From assembly GCA_018894105.1 (NCBI GenBank), contig CM032121.1:2915507-2979506 (forward strand): DNA of 64,000 nt, in the 5' to 3' direction. Position 1 is the stretch's first letter, and each line of letters opens with the position of its first letter. Below are positions 12,764-24,336 of the stretch, in pieces. The notes beneath the pieces are model-generated. The model had not been told where the DNA came from. It worked only from the letters and a program-made list of their open reading frames with translations, and did no database searches. Both the position numbers and the translations under genes were made by a program. The DNA is from Jacaranda mimosifolia (lineage: Eukaryota > Streptophyta > Magnoliopsida > Lamiales > Bignoniaceae).

Positions 12764-13401
12764 TAAATCTTTATAAACCACTATATATATATATATAAGA
12801 GAATTTATAAGAGAAAAAAATAAATCTCTACCTTTCTTCAAACTGTTTGACCCTCTTGCAAAATATTGCAATTTTTCTCTCTCAAAAAAACACAGTTGCC
12901 TCTTTCCTGGCGACCCCACTCCTTCTCTTTTTTTAGTGCAAAAATCTGAGCTGAAGCTGGCTCCCTCTTTTAGAGGTGAACCAAAGGCTGAACAAAATTC
13001 CTTTTTTCCTTTCTTTCTCTTTTCCTCCCTTTTCTCTCTGCAGTTTTTTCTTTGTGAAACCCTAGTTCATATACATCTCTTGGAAAGCAGGAAGATTATT
13101 TCTTGAGTTTTTTCAGTAGAAGCTCAAAACCATTAAGAAAAGAACAGAAGAGAAGCTTTCTTGGTTGCAGATCAGGGCTTTTTTTTTTTTGGAATTATGG
13201 GTACAAATTTCATGGGTTTTTCCCTTTTCTTTTGGGGGTTTAATTTAATGATTTTGTGGTGATATAAGTAAGAGAAAAATCTCAGTGGCAGAAGTACAGA
13301 ATCTCTCTCCATATTTCTTCTTGTTCTTCTCACTCTTACGTTATTCTTTTTCGCTCTGCAGAATTTACTTTCTTGCCGTAAAAGGGGAGAAAGAGAAGAG
13401 A
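12764..13401 (+). promoter_or_regulatory. Probable promoter and pyrimidine-rich 5' leader of the VQ gene
   Basis: A CT/TC-rich stretch (about 12830-13080) precedes the gene, as is common in plant leaders. If transcription starts there, the leader holds an upstream frame of 21 codons (13197-13262, M-G-T-N-F-M...L-W-stop). A possible leader intron runs from GTAAGA at about 13268 to TGCAG at 13361. No transcription start can be fixed from sequence alone. Confidence 0.4.
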
Positions 13402-14685
13402 ATGGATTCTGGCAACAGTGGGAGCCTGCAGTCGTCGAGCGGTGGTGATGAGGAGTACGATTCACGCGCCGCCGCAGCAGACTCTGTGTCAGCTTTCATG
13501 GGTGGCGGCCCCATTTCCAACCCATCACCACCACCACCGTTTTTTGACCCATTTTCCAACTATTTGCAGCTCCACCAAAACCCCAATTCTTCACTCCTGA
13601 ATCCAAGCCTGGCCTGGCCCAGAAGTTCCGCAAATACTCTAAGATCCGACCCGAATCCGGTTATTCATGATATCATCAACCCCATGCTTTCCCGCTCATC
13701 GCCGCCCCCCTTCATGCCATCTTTGGCGGCGGTTGGAGTGGACAATAGCTGCAGCGCCACCGTTGGACAGTCGCAGCAGAGTCAGAATCAGAATCAGGCG
13801 GCGGCGCGTAACCCGAAGAAAAGATCGCGGGCTTCCAGACGAGCACCAACCACTGTGCTAACTACAGATACCACCAATTTCAGAGCCATGGTTCAGGAAT
13901 TCACTGGAATTCCCGCCCCACCTTTCAATAGTTCGCCGTTCCCGAGAAGCAGGTTCGATCTTTTCGCTACAAGATCCACCTCCTTGGACCCAGCTCAGCC
14001 GCCGCCGCCGTATCTCCGCCGTCCCTTTGCCCAGAAAGTTCAATCGCCGCTTCCATTTCTTTCTTCTTCTTCTTCCTCACTGTTGAGCTCCACCGCGGGC
14101 CTTGACGCCATAGGAGCGTCGTCTTCTTCTTCTTCTTCTACTAACAATATTATCACTGCCATTTCTTCATCTAGAGCTTCTAGTTCATCTCCCGCAGTTA
14201 ACTACCAACTCCCAATCACACAAAGTTCAAATCTTTTCAACATTCCAACAAACCCACTTCTCACTTCTCTCATATTCCCATTCTCAAGTTCTCCTGCAAT
14301 GGCGTCAAAACCCCAGGTTCCATTTGAAATCCCATCAAAGATCGGCGGCTTAGACGAACAATTTGGATTAAGCCATGGAAATCATGTTTCCTCAACTCTC
14401 GCCGGCCTCCCAAACCTCATTCATTCTGATCAAATCGCTCCGAGGAACGATCACAACGACAACAATGCAGCAAGCTGGAACAATAATCCAGTCAGCCCAG
14501 GTGGAGATAAAGATAACTCAAGGCCTGTCAATGGAAACTTCACCTTCCCGAGGAATACAATAAACGGCAAGATGAATTACACGGTTTCTTCCACGTCTAA
14601 TTTTCACAGCGAAAAGGGGCCGGAAAACGTCGCCGCCTCAAGGGGAGAAGGTATGGTGGAATCATGGATTTGTTCTTCAGAGTAG
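13402..14685 (+). CDS. VQ-motif-containing protein
   Basis: 427-residue intronless gene. The VQ core F160-x3-V164-Q165-x2-T168-G169 (FRAMVQEFTG) is intact and is preceded by a basic NPKKRSRASRR segment, a likely nuclear signal. VQ proteins are plant nuclear cofactors; many bind the C-terminal domain of group I/IIc WRKY factors through this motif and modulate defence and development. The rest is low-complexity: Ser runs (codons AGT/TCT/TCC), Pro-rich and Asn-rich stretches, typical of the longer VQ proteins. I chose ATG 13402 (MDSGNSG...) over the in-frame ATG 13285 because the 39 extra residues are hydrophobic leader-like translation and the MDSGNSGS start is what I associate with the family. 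A possible leader intron would also break the longer form. The exact VQ family number is not assigned. Confidence 0.9.
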   Translation: MDSGNSGSLQSSSGGDEEYDSRAAAADSVSAFMGGGPISNPSPPPPFFDPFSNYLQLHQNPNSSLLNPSLAWPRSSANTLRSDPNPVIHDIINPMLSRSSPPPFMPSLAAVGVDNSCSATVGQSQQSQNQNQAAARNPKKRSRASRRAPTTVLTTDTTNFRAMVQEFTGIPAPPFNSSPFPRSRFDLFATRSTSLDPAQPPPPYLRRPFAQKVQSPLPFLSSSSSSLLSSTAGLDAIGASSSSSSSTNNIITAISSSRASSSSPAVNYQLPITQSSNLFNIPTNPLLTSLIFPFSSSPAMASKPQVPFEIPSKIGGLDEQFGLSHGNHVSSTLAGLPNLIHSDQIAPRNDHNDNNAASWNNNPVSPGGDKDNSRPVNGNFTFPRNTINGKMNYTVSSTSNFHSEKGPENVAASRGEGMVESWICSSE

Positions 14686-17201
14686 AAATGATTATAGCAT
14701 AGAAAGTATGCTGGGGTAATGATGCGGGTTATGATTAAAACATTGAAAAAGAGGAGGTTAAAAAATTAGTGTGATCTTCATGATCTTAACCATGATTTTC
14801 ACAAAGTTGAGAAAAAGAATTACAGTTAACCAGTGCTTAAATTATGTGTAAATAATTATAGTCTTCTTTTTGGATCTTTCTCCATATATACATATATATA
14901 TATATGTATGTATATATCCATCACTAATCATATAACATAATTAAGGCCCATCTTCATATTTGATTTTTGTTTTGTTATGGATAGTTGGTTTTCTTTGAAT
15001 TTGCAAACTACTGTTGTATATATTTTGTTTCATTACAGTGCCATTTCTGCACTTGTTTTTCACATTTGGTGTTGGAAACATTGAGAACTTTCTGCCTTAA
15101 TTTCCTCGTACATTCTATCTATCAAATGACGACTTATTCTCCTCGTATTTATTCAGTTCATGTATGCTAAAACATGCAGTCAGAAGAATAAAGATCAAGA
15201 ATTAAGTGGGTGGCATTAATGGGGTTTCTTGAATTCTAATTCTTCTTCATTTTCTTGTTCAAGCTTTTGTGTGTGCGTGCGTTTTGTTTTTGTTTTTTTT
15301 CGATTTTTTTTCATTTGATCTGCAATAACCTGGAAGTAATGAGAGGGAGAATTGGCGGCGGGATTTGGGGAATGTATCCATAGCCGCCGCAAGGTTTGCC
15401 GTGAACAAGTTTCTTTCTTCAGTCTAAAGATTTTCCTTCGTTTTTTTCTTTTTTAATTTACACAAGCACACGGCAAATCCAATAAGTATTCATAATTGGG
15501 ATTCTAACTCAAATTTCACAATTAAATGACGATGCTATTGAATCAATTGATCATTCGACAATTCAATAATTTTTCACTTTAATTGGTAAGTTTATGCCAA
15601 AATCAAAATTGGCAACTTTAGGGATATATATTTACATGATTTTATGATAAGAATAAATCCTAGTTAGGGATATATCAATTTGGGTTCTTTATTTCAATTC
15701 ATATTTTACATATTTCACTATTTGGAATAAAAAAAGTCACTAATATAAATAATAAATATGAGTATGCTAAGTGGTCAGTTGGCCCTTTAATGGTGCATCG
15801 CCTTTACAAGGGTTCGAACCTCGATAAATTTTAACTATGGATGTGCTTATTAAGTAAAAGAATGATAAATACAACTTAAATATGTATTTATTTGATTTTA
15901 AATATGACTTACTTATAATTTTATTATATAAATTAGATCATTTATTTTTGTTGACTATATAAATATTTCACTTACGTGAAAAGGAAAAATAACAGGATTT
16001 TGTGTGTTTTGTTCATACATACTTGGATGCTTGTTTGAGACAGTAGATGATGTTCTTACGCAACAATTTTCATGTTTATTTGGCTATCAACACAAGTAAA
16101 ATTCGTCCATTACTATTTCTTCAAAACACAATAAATGTTTTCCCAAATATTTGCATCACTTTTTGCAGACTGCTTTCTTGCATCACAATTTATCTACTTT
16201 TCTTTCTAATTCGTGCAACCCCCCCCTCCCCCCCCCCCCCCCCCCCCCCGCGCCGGTCCATGTCATGATACAATACGATATATGGGCTGGTTGTGATAGT
16301 TCCTCAAATTTGTATAAAATAATATTATATATATTTTAATTAAAATTTAAAATATTTTATACAAGTTTGATCCCGTCCTCCAAAATTTAAAAATTTTGAC
16401 TTCGTCAAACAAAAATACTTGTTTATACTTGGTCTTTAACATTAAATAATATAATCATGTGAAATCAGTTTACTATAAGATCTATAATTAACACGGTTGC
16501 TTGCGTGTACAGTATGATAATATTCCCACGAGGTAAATAAAATTTAACCTAAAGTATAGTAATTTATTTTTTTCTTGGGTGCATTAAAATTAAGAAATTA
16601 TTACTTCAAATAAACATGAAAATTGAAATCCTCTTAGGATTTTTTAAAATTATTCTTCTTAATTCAATTAATTAATGTTGTCCCACGTAGAAGAAGCTAG
16701 TGTATAGAGAGGGTTGGGTAAACCAATGGCCTTATCGATCTGCCTAGGAATTTCAGACATAGGGTTTGGACAAATACAGCTTAACTAACTTACTGTGGCT
16801 TAGGGGTAGCCAAGGTACAGGTTACTATTTTAGTTTTTACCATTGCTATACCTATGTAGCTAGCTAGCCACATTAATTAAAGCTAAGTAAAAGTGTTTAA
16901 TTAGTGTAATTTAGGATTGATCCACCACCGTATATTGCTAATGACATCCTTAAATTATATCACGATGAACACAGCCGTACGTATAATTTTTCACGTTTTA
17001 ATTTCTTTTGCATTTCTCTTTTTCATGTAATTAATTTGGGTTCATTTTCAATTAATGGCTGGTACGTACGTGCGTATGTATAATAAATCGAGCATTAAGA
17101 GTTAACATTAATAGATATTTTCGACTAAGCAATATAACTAACATTTCGTCCTATTAAATTGGAGAGAATGGTCCACTTGCAAACGTGGGGCGAAAATACT
17201 T
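14686..17201. other. 3' flank of VQ gene and intergenic sequence
   Basis: Contains the presumed 3' UTR, a TA/GTATA palindromic run near 14885-14920, and a GGCGGCGGG-type GC patch near 15350-15400 without a frame. A tRNA-like patch near 15775-15830 (box B-like GGGTTCGAACC) may be a decayed SINE. No second gene seen. Confidence 0.5.
16219..16249. repeat. Poly-C tract (31 bp, one T)
   Basis: A nearly pure run of C with a single T at 16227, then CGCGCCGG. The G-rich complement could form a G-quadruplex. The length is prone to slippage and sequencing error, and short Pro-rich frames across it are artefacts. Confidence 0.85.
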
Positions 17202-17222
17202 ATTACGACTAAATTCAACGTC

Positions 17223-17253
<31 letters not shown>

Positions 17254-17330
17254 TTCAATTATTTTAAAATATTATTTTACTATTGTAAATATGATGAAGG
17301 GTGTTGTTTTGATTAAATTATCTCAACACT
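17202..17330. repeat. Direct repeat copy A, left of hAT copy 2
   Basis: About 129 bp beginning ATTACGACTAAATTCA, running through a (TA)n block and ending TATCTCAACACT. It matches 17711-17836 in the same orientation with scattered changes. The word TTACGACTAAAT recurs again just before the hAT insertion. Confidence 0.75.
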
Positions 17331-17383
17331 AATTATGACTAAATTTGTTGTAATCATTGGTTACGACTAAATATGATGATAGG

Positions 17384-17681
17384 TAGGGGTGTAATTGAGT
17401 AGAAGAGAGTCGAGTTTGAACAAAATTTTCAAGCTCGAGCTCGACTCGAATTGATAAATGAATTGCAAAAAATTATAGGAGTTTGAGCTCGAACGTAAAA
17501 TAAAAAAATAATAATATAATACATATACATTAATAAAATAAAAAATAATATCTAATATATACTGGTTCGCAAGCTTTGAGTCTAGATACAGATGGCTCAA
17601 AATCAACTCAAATTAGAGCTCGAGCTATTTCGAGCTCGACTCATGATGCTCACAAACTGACTCGACTCGTTTATATCCCTA
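17384..17681. mobile_element. Non-autonomous hAT-type DNA transposon (copy 2)
   Basis: Ends TAGGGGTGTAATTGAG and, inwards from the right, TAGGGATATAAACGAG. Flanks ATGATAGG (17376-17383) and ATGAGGAG (17682-17689) agree at 6 of 8 bases, an aged 8-bp target duplication. 298 bp, internally rich in GAGCTCGA palindromes, no transposase. It sits between two copies of a direct repeat. Confidence 0.65.
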
Positions 17682-17710
17682 ATGAGGAGTTTTGTTTTGC
17701 AGAAACATTG

Positions 17711-17836
17711 ATTATGACTAAATTCATCCGTCATATATATATATATATATATATGAAAATCCAATTATTTTTAAGTATTATTTTACTATTGCGAATATGA
17801 TGAAGGGTTTTGCTCTGATTAAAGTATCTCAACACT
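17711..17836. repeat. Direct repeat copy B, right of hAT copy 2
   Basis: About 126 bp beginning ATTATGACTAAATTCA and ending TATCTCAACACT, the partner of 17202-17330, including the same internal (TA)n block and the word AATATGATGAAGGGT. Confidence 0.75.
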
Positions 17837-19177
17837 CTAGATTCCTCTAATATCAGATAAATCACATATAATTATCTTATGATGTATATTTGTATGTATA
17901 TATGCATGTACGTATTGTGTAATAAATATTTGTGGTGAATTCAAGTGGTGGTAGGATGATGGACATGGGAAGAAGTTGTAGTATCAGAGGATGGGCCAGC
18001 AGTTTTCATTAAACTGAAAATTGTTGGTGGATTTGGCAATCTCCCCCCGACAATGAATTAAGGTTGCGTTGGTATGGCGCAGAACAAACAGGAATGGATG
18101 CTTACGATATCGAATTTTGTCCAAAATGGTATAAACAGTACAATTTTTGTGGATGTGTGCAAATCTACTTAGAAAGATTTCAAGCCTCCAATTAATGGAC
18201 AACTTTTTCGATCTCTTACTTGGATTTGGTTGACGGAAATATTGCATTTAATTTGTTACAACACAATAAAAATTTAGTTGTTTCAATATTGTTGAAGTAT
18301 TTTTCATGTTTCATCAATACGTACTGGTGGAAAATTTATTCGTTTTTATTGATGTTATATATAAAAATCAACAGACGTGTGTTTCTTTTATGTCCATTTG
18401 ATTTGGGCGGTTATGGTCTTATATCAAATTAAGAAATTTTAAGCACATTTTAGAATGTTTTTTCGAAATAAAACCTCTCATAAGTTTGTGTCGAAAAGGT
18501 ATTACTTTGGTGCAGTTTGATTTTTATGAATGCTTAGCAATAAATTTGATTATCATCTATCACACACACACACACACACACACACCACATATTTATATTT
18601 AACCAATTTTCCTGCTCATTTATTTTTCACAAATTTTTTCACTGGGAACTTGAGTAAGGAGTAGATCTTATGAACAAAAAAAAAAGGCTCATAATTTGTG
18701 AGACTTATGATGATACCTAGAAAATATTCTTATCCAAGATTTTGGGGTATTTATTTGAGATTAAATGTACGATCCTTAAATTAAATATTTCTTATGTTAT
18801 CATTAATTGTTTGGTAATTTTTTCCAAAAAAAATATGCAAGCTTATTCAAAAATAAGTCATTAAAGTCAATATAAACTCATTTGAAACAAAAGTTTGGAA
18901 CTCTTAACTTATTTTTATTAATTATAAAAGTTCTATCATAAGTTCTATTAATTTGGCATAAAAGTTTGGCATATCATAAGTTCTATTAATCTATTTCATT
19001 CAAATACTTCAAGAACGTATTTTTAAAATAAGATTTAATATTTTTAAAATTTAAAAAATCTTATAAAATATATATATATAAAAAAAAAACTCTTAAATAA
19101 TTTAACCATTGCAACTATATATAACTAACAAGGCAAAAAATCATCACTTTTTTTATATATTTGGAGGAGAAAACAAG
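17837..19177. other. Intergenic, no gene seen
   Basis: Contains a (CA)n microsatellite at about 18561-18585 and a stretch at about 18790-19080 that resembles the TATAAG-rich MITE family without clear ends. The 87-codon - strand frame at 17984-18247 has no recognisable product. Confidence 0.5.
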
Positions 19178-19884
19178 TAGGGATGGTAGTGGGGCAGGTT
19201 TGGGGCGGGTTTGGCTCACCCCATACCCCGTCCTACCCCCGAAAGGCCCTACTCCACCCCGTCCCGTCTCTTCTCGTCGGGTTGGTAGGTTTAACTCGCC
19301 AACACAGAAAAAATTACAAAAATTAAAATTAGTCAATGAAAGCTCAAATCAGAATTATTTGACATCAATTAAAATTTAAATTTCAGGTACAAAAATAAAA
19401 AATCCATGCAAATAAGATAAGATTATATAAGCAAAATAGGAGATAAAATAGAGTTAAAATAATAATCAGCACAACATTCAAATTTGTATACATTGTTAGT
19501 TTAACAGTAAACTAAAAAAAAAACTCCAAATTTTCAAGTCCGACAAGCTTCCACTATATGATTCTAATCCCTATTTAAATTAACTCATCCCACATTCTTC
19601 AATATCTTCCTCTTCATCGAGCATAGTTGGACGTCATTTTTAATTAGAAAAATATAAAATAAATTATATATAATATATTTATTATTATTAGATATAATAT
19701 TTATATGGGCAGGGTGGGGTGGCAGGGCGGGGGCAGGCGGGGTCGGTAAATCCCATGCCCCGCCCCAAATAATTTGGGTTAGAAGAATTTTGTCTCATAC
19801 CCTGTTAAGTCGCCCCAAACTCATTCTATTTGAGACAGATTGAGTTCGGATTCGAGTTTTTGCCCCGCTTTGTTGTCATTCCTA
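19178..19884. mobile_element. Non-autonomous hAT-type DNA transposon (copy 3)
   Basis: Ends TAGGGATGGTAGTGGGGCAG and, inwards from the right, TAGGAATGACAACAAAGCGG. Flanks AAAACAAG (19170-19177) and AGAACAAG (19885-19892) match at 7 of 8 bases. 707 bp, AT-rich core between GC-rich sub-terminal GGGGCGGG words, no transposase. Confidence 0.78.
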
Positions 19885-20189
19885 AGAACAAGTGGATACA
19901 ATGATATCTTGGGATACAGAGTTCTCCATGCAAACCTTATGTGTTATCGCACGGACACATTTTAGTTTAGCAATTCTTTTTTCATGTTTATTTTTTAAGA
20001 TTTATTAACTAGATAATATAGTAAATAATTTAATTAGAATTTACATATGAACATTACATGTTTCCTTCTAATTTTATAAGCTTTTTATTTATTATAGTTA
20101 AATAATTAGAACTTTGAGGCAAATAATGATTAGCAAACATTTTTTAGAGTAAGCACAACAAAAAGAAACAATTAATTAAGAAAATTTTA

Positions 20190-20451
20190 GGGCCCGTTTG
20201 GTTCATTTTCAAAGCCCATTTTTATATTTTCTGCTACTCAAAAAACGAAACATATTATTTTTTGTATATTTTCATCCAATATTATTTTTATTTTTAAAAT
20301 AGATTTCTCAATAATTTATACTACCTACAACCTACTAAAACTAATATAATCATTATTTTTCTATCAATATATTTAAATGCAAACTCATTTTCACTAAATA
20401 TTTTTCAATATTTTGAAAATAATGGAAATGAATATAAAACCAAACGGGAAT
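20190..20451. mobile_element. Tourist-like MITE, GTTTGGTT family (copy 3)
   Basis: Left end GGGCCCGTTTGGTTCATTTT preceded by TTA (20187-20189); right end ATAAAACCAAACGGGAATCA, whose last bases are degraded. About 262 bp, no reading frame. Confidence 0.65.
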
Positions 20452-20452
20452 C

Positions 20453-22559
20453 AATTGAACATGCAACATGGGAGGGAAATTTAGAAAGAAAAAAAATGAA
20501 AAAGAAAAAGAGGGTTGGGGGAGGAAAAGCCAAAAATGCAGATGAAAAGATCAATGGGAAAGTGCAATAATTTTCATGGGAGTGTCAATTTTTTACTTAT
20601 ATTTTCTCAAAAGTATCTTTTTCATATCATTGATTGATGGATGATAGACTTTTTCCCTCTTTTTCCAAAAAAAAAAAAAAAAAACTTTTTTATTTTTTTT
20701 AAAAAAATAATGGAATTCAGGTCCCTCCCTCCTTGTTTGAATTTAAAAAATGATGATTGACAAGAAAAAAAGAAAGAAAAGGTAAACACCTTTTATGGTA
20801 AAAATATATTTAATCATTTAATGATGGTATGATATGATGGCCATTGGGAAACATTTGTCACAAAAAGGAGATATTTTCTTGTCTTTCCTGCTCAATCTGT
20901 ATAATAAAATTAGACAAATTAGATGACATTAGCTACAAAATTACCTAAAACTTATAAATTTGACATTGTTTTTATACATTTTTTATGTTCAATAGCAACC
21001 AAAAAATAAATAAATAAAATGAATGTTGAATTTGAAAGTAACAACTTGAAAAAATTTCATGCTATTATTTACTATAAGATTATAACATAAAATATTAATA
21101 TCATCCGTACTCTTTATAACGCGCTAACCCTTTTTAATATATTTCTGAGTATTATCTTTCAATTTTCATAACTACAACTTGTGCATGGAGTAACTAATAT
21201 TTGCAATTCACTATTATCCATCTATAGTCTTAATACTGTAATTTTATCAAAATTTTATTTGTTCGTTCATTTAAAAATCAAATATAAATCTAAAATATTG
21301 ATAAATTTTATAATACTATATGCAAAAATGAACAGATATTTTTTATTTATTTTATATTATAATTTTTTTTACACAAATATAAATATTCAAAAATCACTAA
21401 TAAAATATAACTCAACATTTCATAATCCCATTACATATATATATATATATATATATCTCCTAAAAGCAACAACTTGGGTCATTGCAATGATGGCTATGTC
21501 ACTAAATCAGACTTCACCTTCAAAGTCACTAAATGCATAGAGGGCCCTGCCACTAATATACTAACAAACAAATTAAAAAAAAAATGAAAAAATAAAAATT
21601 AAAGATTTAAAAAATATTAGTTATCCCATTATTGTACCCTACACTGCTACCACATGCAGGTTGGGTGACATTTCTAGACCATACCAAATAATCAGACAAC
21701 TCTAACTCCAAATATTCTAACTTTAGGCACATTTAATGCATTAAAAATCTTCTCATTTATTCATGTTTTGACTTTTTTTAAGATATGCAATATATAAATA
21801 TATATGTATATGTACATTTTCATTATTGAATAATTACATTTTTAATTACCTTTTAACATATGAAAGAAAATAAAAATTAGATTTTAAAATATAGAACAAC
21901 TCATTATTGTACCATATGGGCTAATTGTGGACCTCGTAAAATTTTAGCCTAACTCCCTTAGGTGTCCAAATCTTTGTTAGATCTTGAATTTTTGTTAAAA
22001 TAAATAAATAAAATATTTTTATTATAAAATATTATATTATATTTCATTTAATACTTTTTATTTATTTATTTTTATAAAAATAAAGATCCAAGCATAGAAA
22101 TAGTGAAATCAAATGTAAATTTTACTTGACTATATATATATATACATATGATTTGTCACTTGTACATATTGTAGTTGTAGGCAAGATATGGACGCAATTG
22201 GCTCAAATAGCAATTACCTTGTATTTACAGTTAATTTATGAAAACAATTAACTTAAGCTGATATAAAATTTCAATGTTGGCATTTTTAAATAAGAACGAA
22301 AGGAATGAAATAAAATACAATTATTACATTGGTCAGCAGAATTCGAAATTTATAACAATTTTTAATAAAGCGGTTGAAAATAATTATAAAAAAAAACTAT
22401 GGACTGCAATATTTTTTATCTAGGCAATGAGTTTAGCTCGAATAAGTCGTACAATTTTCAACTCTCGAATTTAACCTTTTGGTTATAATAATTTCACTTT
22501 GGATCATATATTTTATTCCGTATTTTATCTCCTATTCCAATGTGATATATACATGCCAA
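20453..22559. other. Intergenic, no gene seen
   Basis: Very AT-rich with (TA)n blocks near 21435-21455 and 22130-22145. The 119-codon + frame at 21181-21540 translates AT-rich sequence and a (TA)n run and has no recognisable product. Confidence 0.6.
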
Positions 22560-22993
22560 GGCCTTGTTTGCTTGGCTTGATTAGGTGTGATACATATCTA
22601 ATCAAACCTCTTTTAATATTTGTTTCAATTGATAAAAGCCCTTGATAAATCTTATGCCCTATATTATTTATTGTTGCTTTTGGAAAATGAATCAAGGGGA
22701 TGAATGCTTGATTAGGTGTGATAAGAATTATAAAGATTTAATAAGGTCTATTTTTTTTTATCTTATTTTCAATTAAACATGATTCTAAAAATGGGAAAGA
22801 AAGAGGAAATTATGAAAAATTTATTAAATAGTATAAAGGATATAATAATAAATTTATATAATATATTTTAATTTATTTATATATTAATCATACCAACCAA
22901 ACATAAAATTAAAATATTATATCCTAATGGGCTTAAGATGTATCATTTGATTATATATAACTTCTAATCACATCATTCCAAGCAAATGAGCCC
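22560..22993. mobile_element. Tourist-like MITE, TTTGCTTGG family
   Basis: Left end GGCCTTGTTTGCTTGGCTTG; inverted right end GGGCTCATTTGCTTGGAATG; flanked by CAA on both sides (22557-22559 and 22994-22996). 434 bp, AT-rich, no transposase. Internal words (TGATTAGGTGTGAT near the left, AATCACATCAT near the right) extend the inverted repeat. Confidence 0.65.
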
Positions 22994-24195
22994 CAAGTGT
23001 ATTTGGTTACCAATTAATTATTTTTATAAGAAAATACTTAATACACGTGTCATACATCCATACAATGTAATAAGAGATGAAATATATATTGAAATAGAGG
23101 ATCTAAACTGTAATAATTTGGGTATGAAAGGAATTGAAATAGAAATCCCAGGGTCATTTACGTCATTGCCACCGCAGGCTTACCTAAGATAGGGAGCCCG
23201 ATGCTCTCTAGTCGAACGAATCAGGCCCAATGGGCCCAGACTGTTGAGCATCACCTTTGGGGCTTTCAATGTGGGCCTTCGCCACCAGAAAAGGAAACAT
23301 TGGGCCCACTAACCCCATCCAATTGCCCATCTGTGATCTGTAATTGGCTAATATTGAAAGCGATCAAGATGTGACTTATTTATTTTATTTTCTTAAAACG
23401 GGTGTAAATTTGGATTTTTATTTATTTATTTTTTCTTTTTAAAATGACTAAATTAGTTTATTATAACTCGCATTGCATCATATTTAGGTTCATTTTTATT
23501 TTAAAAATTCTATTATCCAATTTAAATTTATCCCATGTATAAAAATTAAAAAAAATCATATTTTATTTTTGAAACTTTTTCCCTTTTTAATTTTTGAGAG
23601 AGGAGGACACTCAATAAATCAAGGCTTTACCTCTAATTCATTCGCTGAATCTTTTATTGAACTAGACCTTCGTCGAAGAGTTCAGGCTTTTAGAGGAACG
23701 TGCTTTATGGCATCAAGTTCAGTTATGCCAAAAGTACTTTGATATGGTTGGTTTCGTTGATCATTTTTCAAGAGAAATTTTGACTATGTGAACTAATCAC
23801 ATATAACATAGCAAATATCGTAATTTAATTAGGAATTTTCACATTGACTTCTTAAATGACAAAGATCATCGCTCTTAACGTGTTGAAGTCGACAAAATCA
23901 TATCCATATAAAGTCATGCAGAATTTTAGGAGTACGACTATATAACATTCTCAAGAATAATTTATTATACGGGATGAATGAAATGTTGCATTAGATAAAG
24001 AAAAAACAATAATACGTATAGAAATTCATATTTTATAATATAAATACAGTAATATTTATAGTATTTAACTAGATGAGTAAGTTAAATGTCATGCTACTGT
24101 CAGAATTAGAAATTTTTACAATAATTTTTTCAAAAGCACATACCATAGCTGTTAATTAGTGAAATTCAAATTAGATCATATCCATATAAAAATAT
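22994..24195. other. Intergenic with a GC-richer patch and a coding-like fragment
   Basis: 23150-23340 is GC-richer and contains several GGGCCC/TGGGCC words of the kind found in plant promoters, but no gene follows. 23666-23791 reads as 41 codons with protein-like composition and is listed separately. Confidence 0.5.
23666..23791 (+). pseudogene. Unexplained coding-like fragment
   Basis: Between an in-frame TAG (23663) and TGA (23789), 41 codons translate to a compositionally normal, charged peptide containing EERALWHQVQLCQKYF and then DHFSREILTM. This is unlike the AT-rich noise around it. There is no start codon at its head, and a shift to the neighbouring frame upstream also gives protein-like sequence, so it may be a frameshifted exon remnant of a gene or transposon. 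I do not recognise the family. Confidence 0.25.
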
Positions 24196-24212
24196 GCAGA
24201 TTTTGAAGAGTA

Positions 24213-24319
24213 TTGATTTATTTATTTATACACATGCACATCAGGAGTCCGTTAAGACTCGAACTCCTGACCTCCCTTATGGGGGAGACTTGTGCCGTTG
24301 GGCCACAGGCCACTCGGCT
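24213..24319 (-). mobile_element. Compact tRNA-derived SINE with 17-bp target duplication
   Basis: Flanked by a perfect 17-bp direct repeat GCAGATTTTGAAGAGTA (24196-24212 and 24320-24336). On the - strand the 107-bp body has a box A TGGCCCAACGG (plus coordinates 24295-24305) and a box B-like AGTTCGAGTCT (24255-24265), both RNA polymerase III promoter elements of tRNA origin, and ends in TATAAATAAATAAATC. Related copies are at 11185-11352 and 61217-61308. No protein is encoded; mobility would depend on a LINE. Confidence 0.85.
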
Positions 24320-24336
24320 GCAGATTTTGAAGAGTA

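Noticed and set aside
13285..13401. 39-residue N-terminal extension of the VQ protein
   Set aside because: The hydrophobic extension is unlike VQ proteins, and MDSGNSGS at 13402 is the better start. A possible leader intron would interrupt the extension.
15775..15830. Possible tRNA gene (GGGTTCGAACC box)
   Set aside because: Only the T-arm-like box is good; no cloverleaf with paired acceptor and anticodon arms could be drawn. More likely a decayed SINE.
21181..21540. 119-codon + strand frame
   Set aside because: AT-rich translation (Ile/Lys/Tyr/Asn) running through a (TA)n block; no domain or family resemblance.
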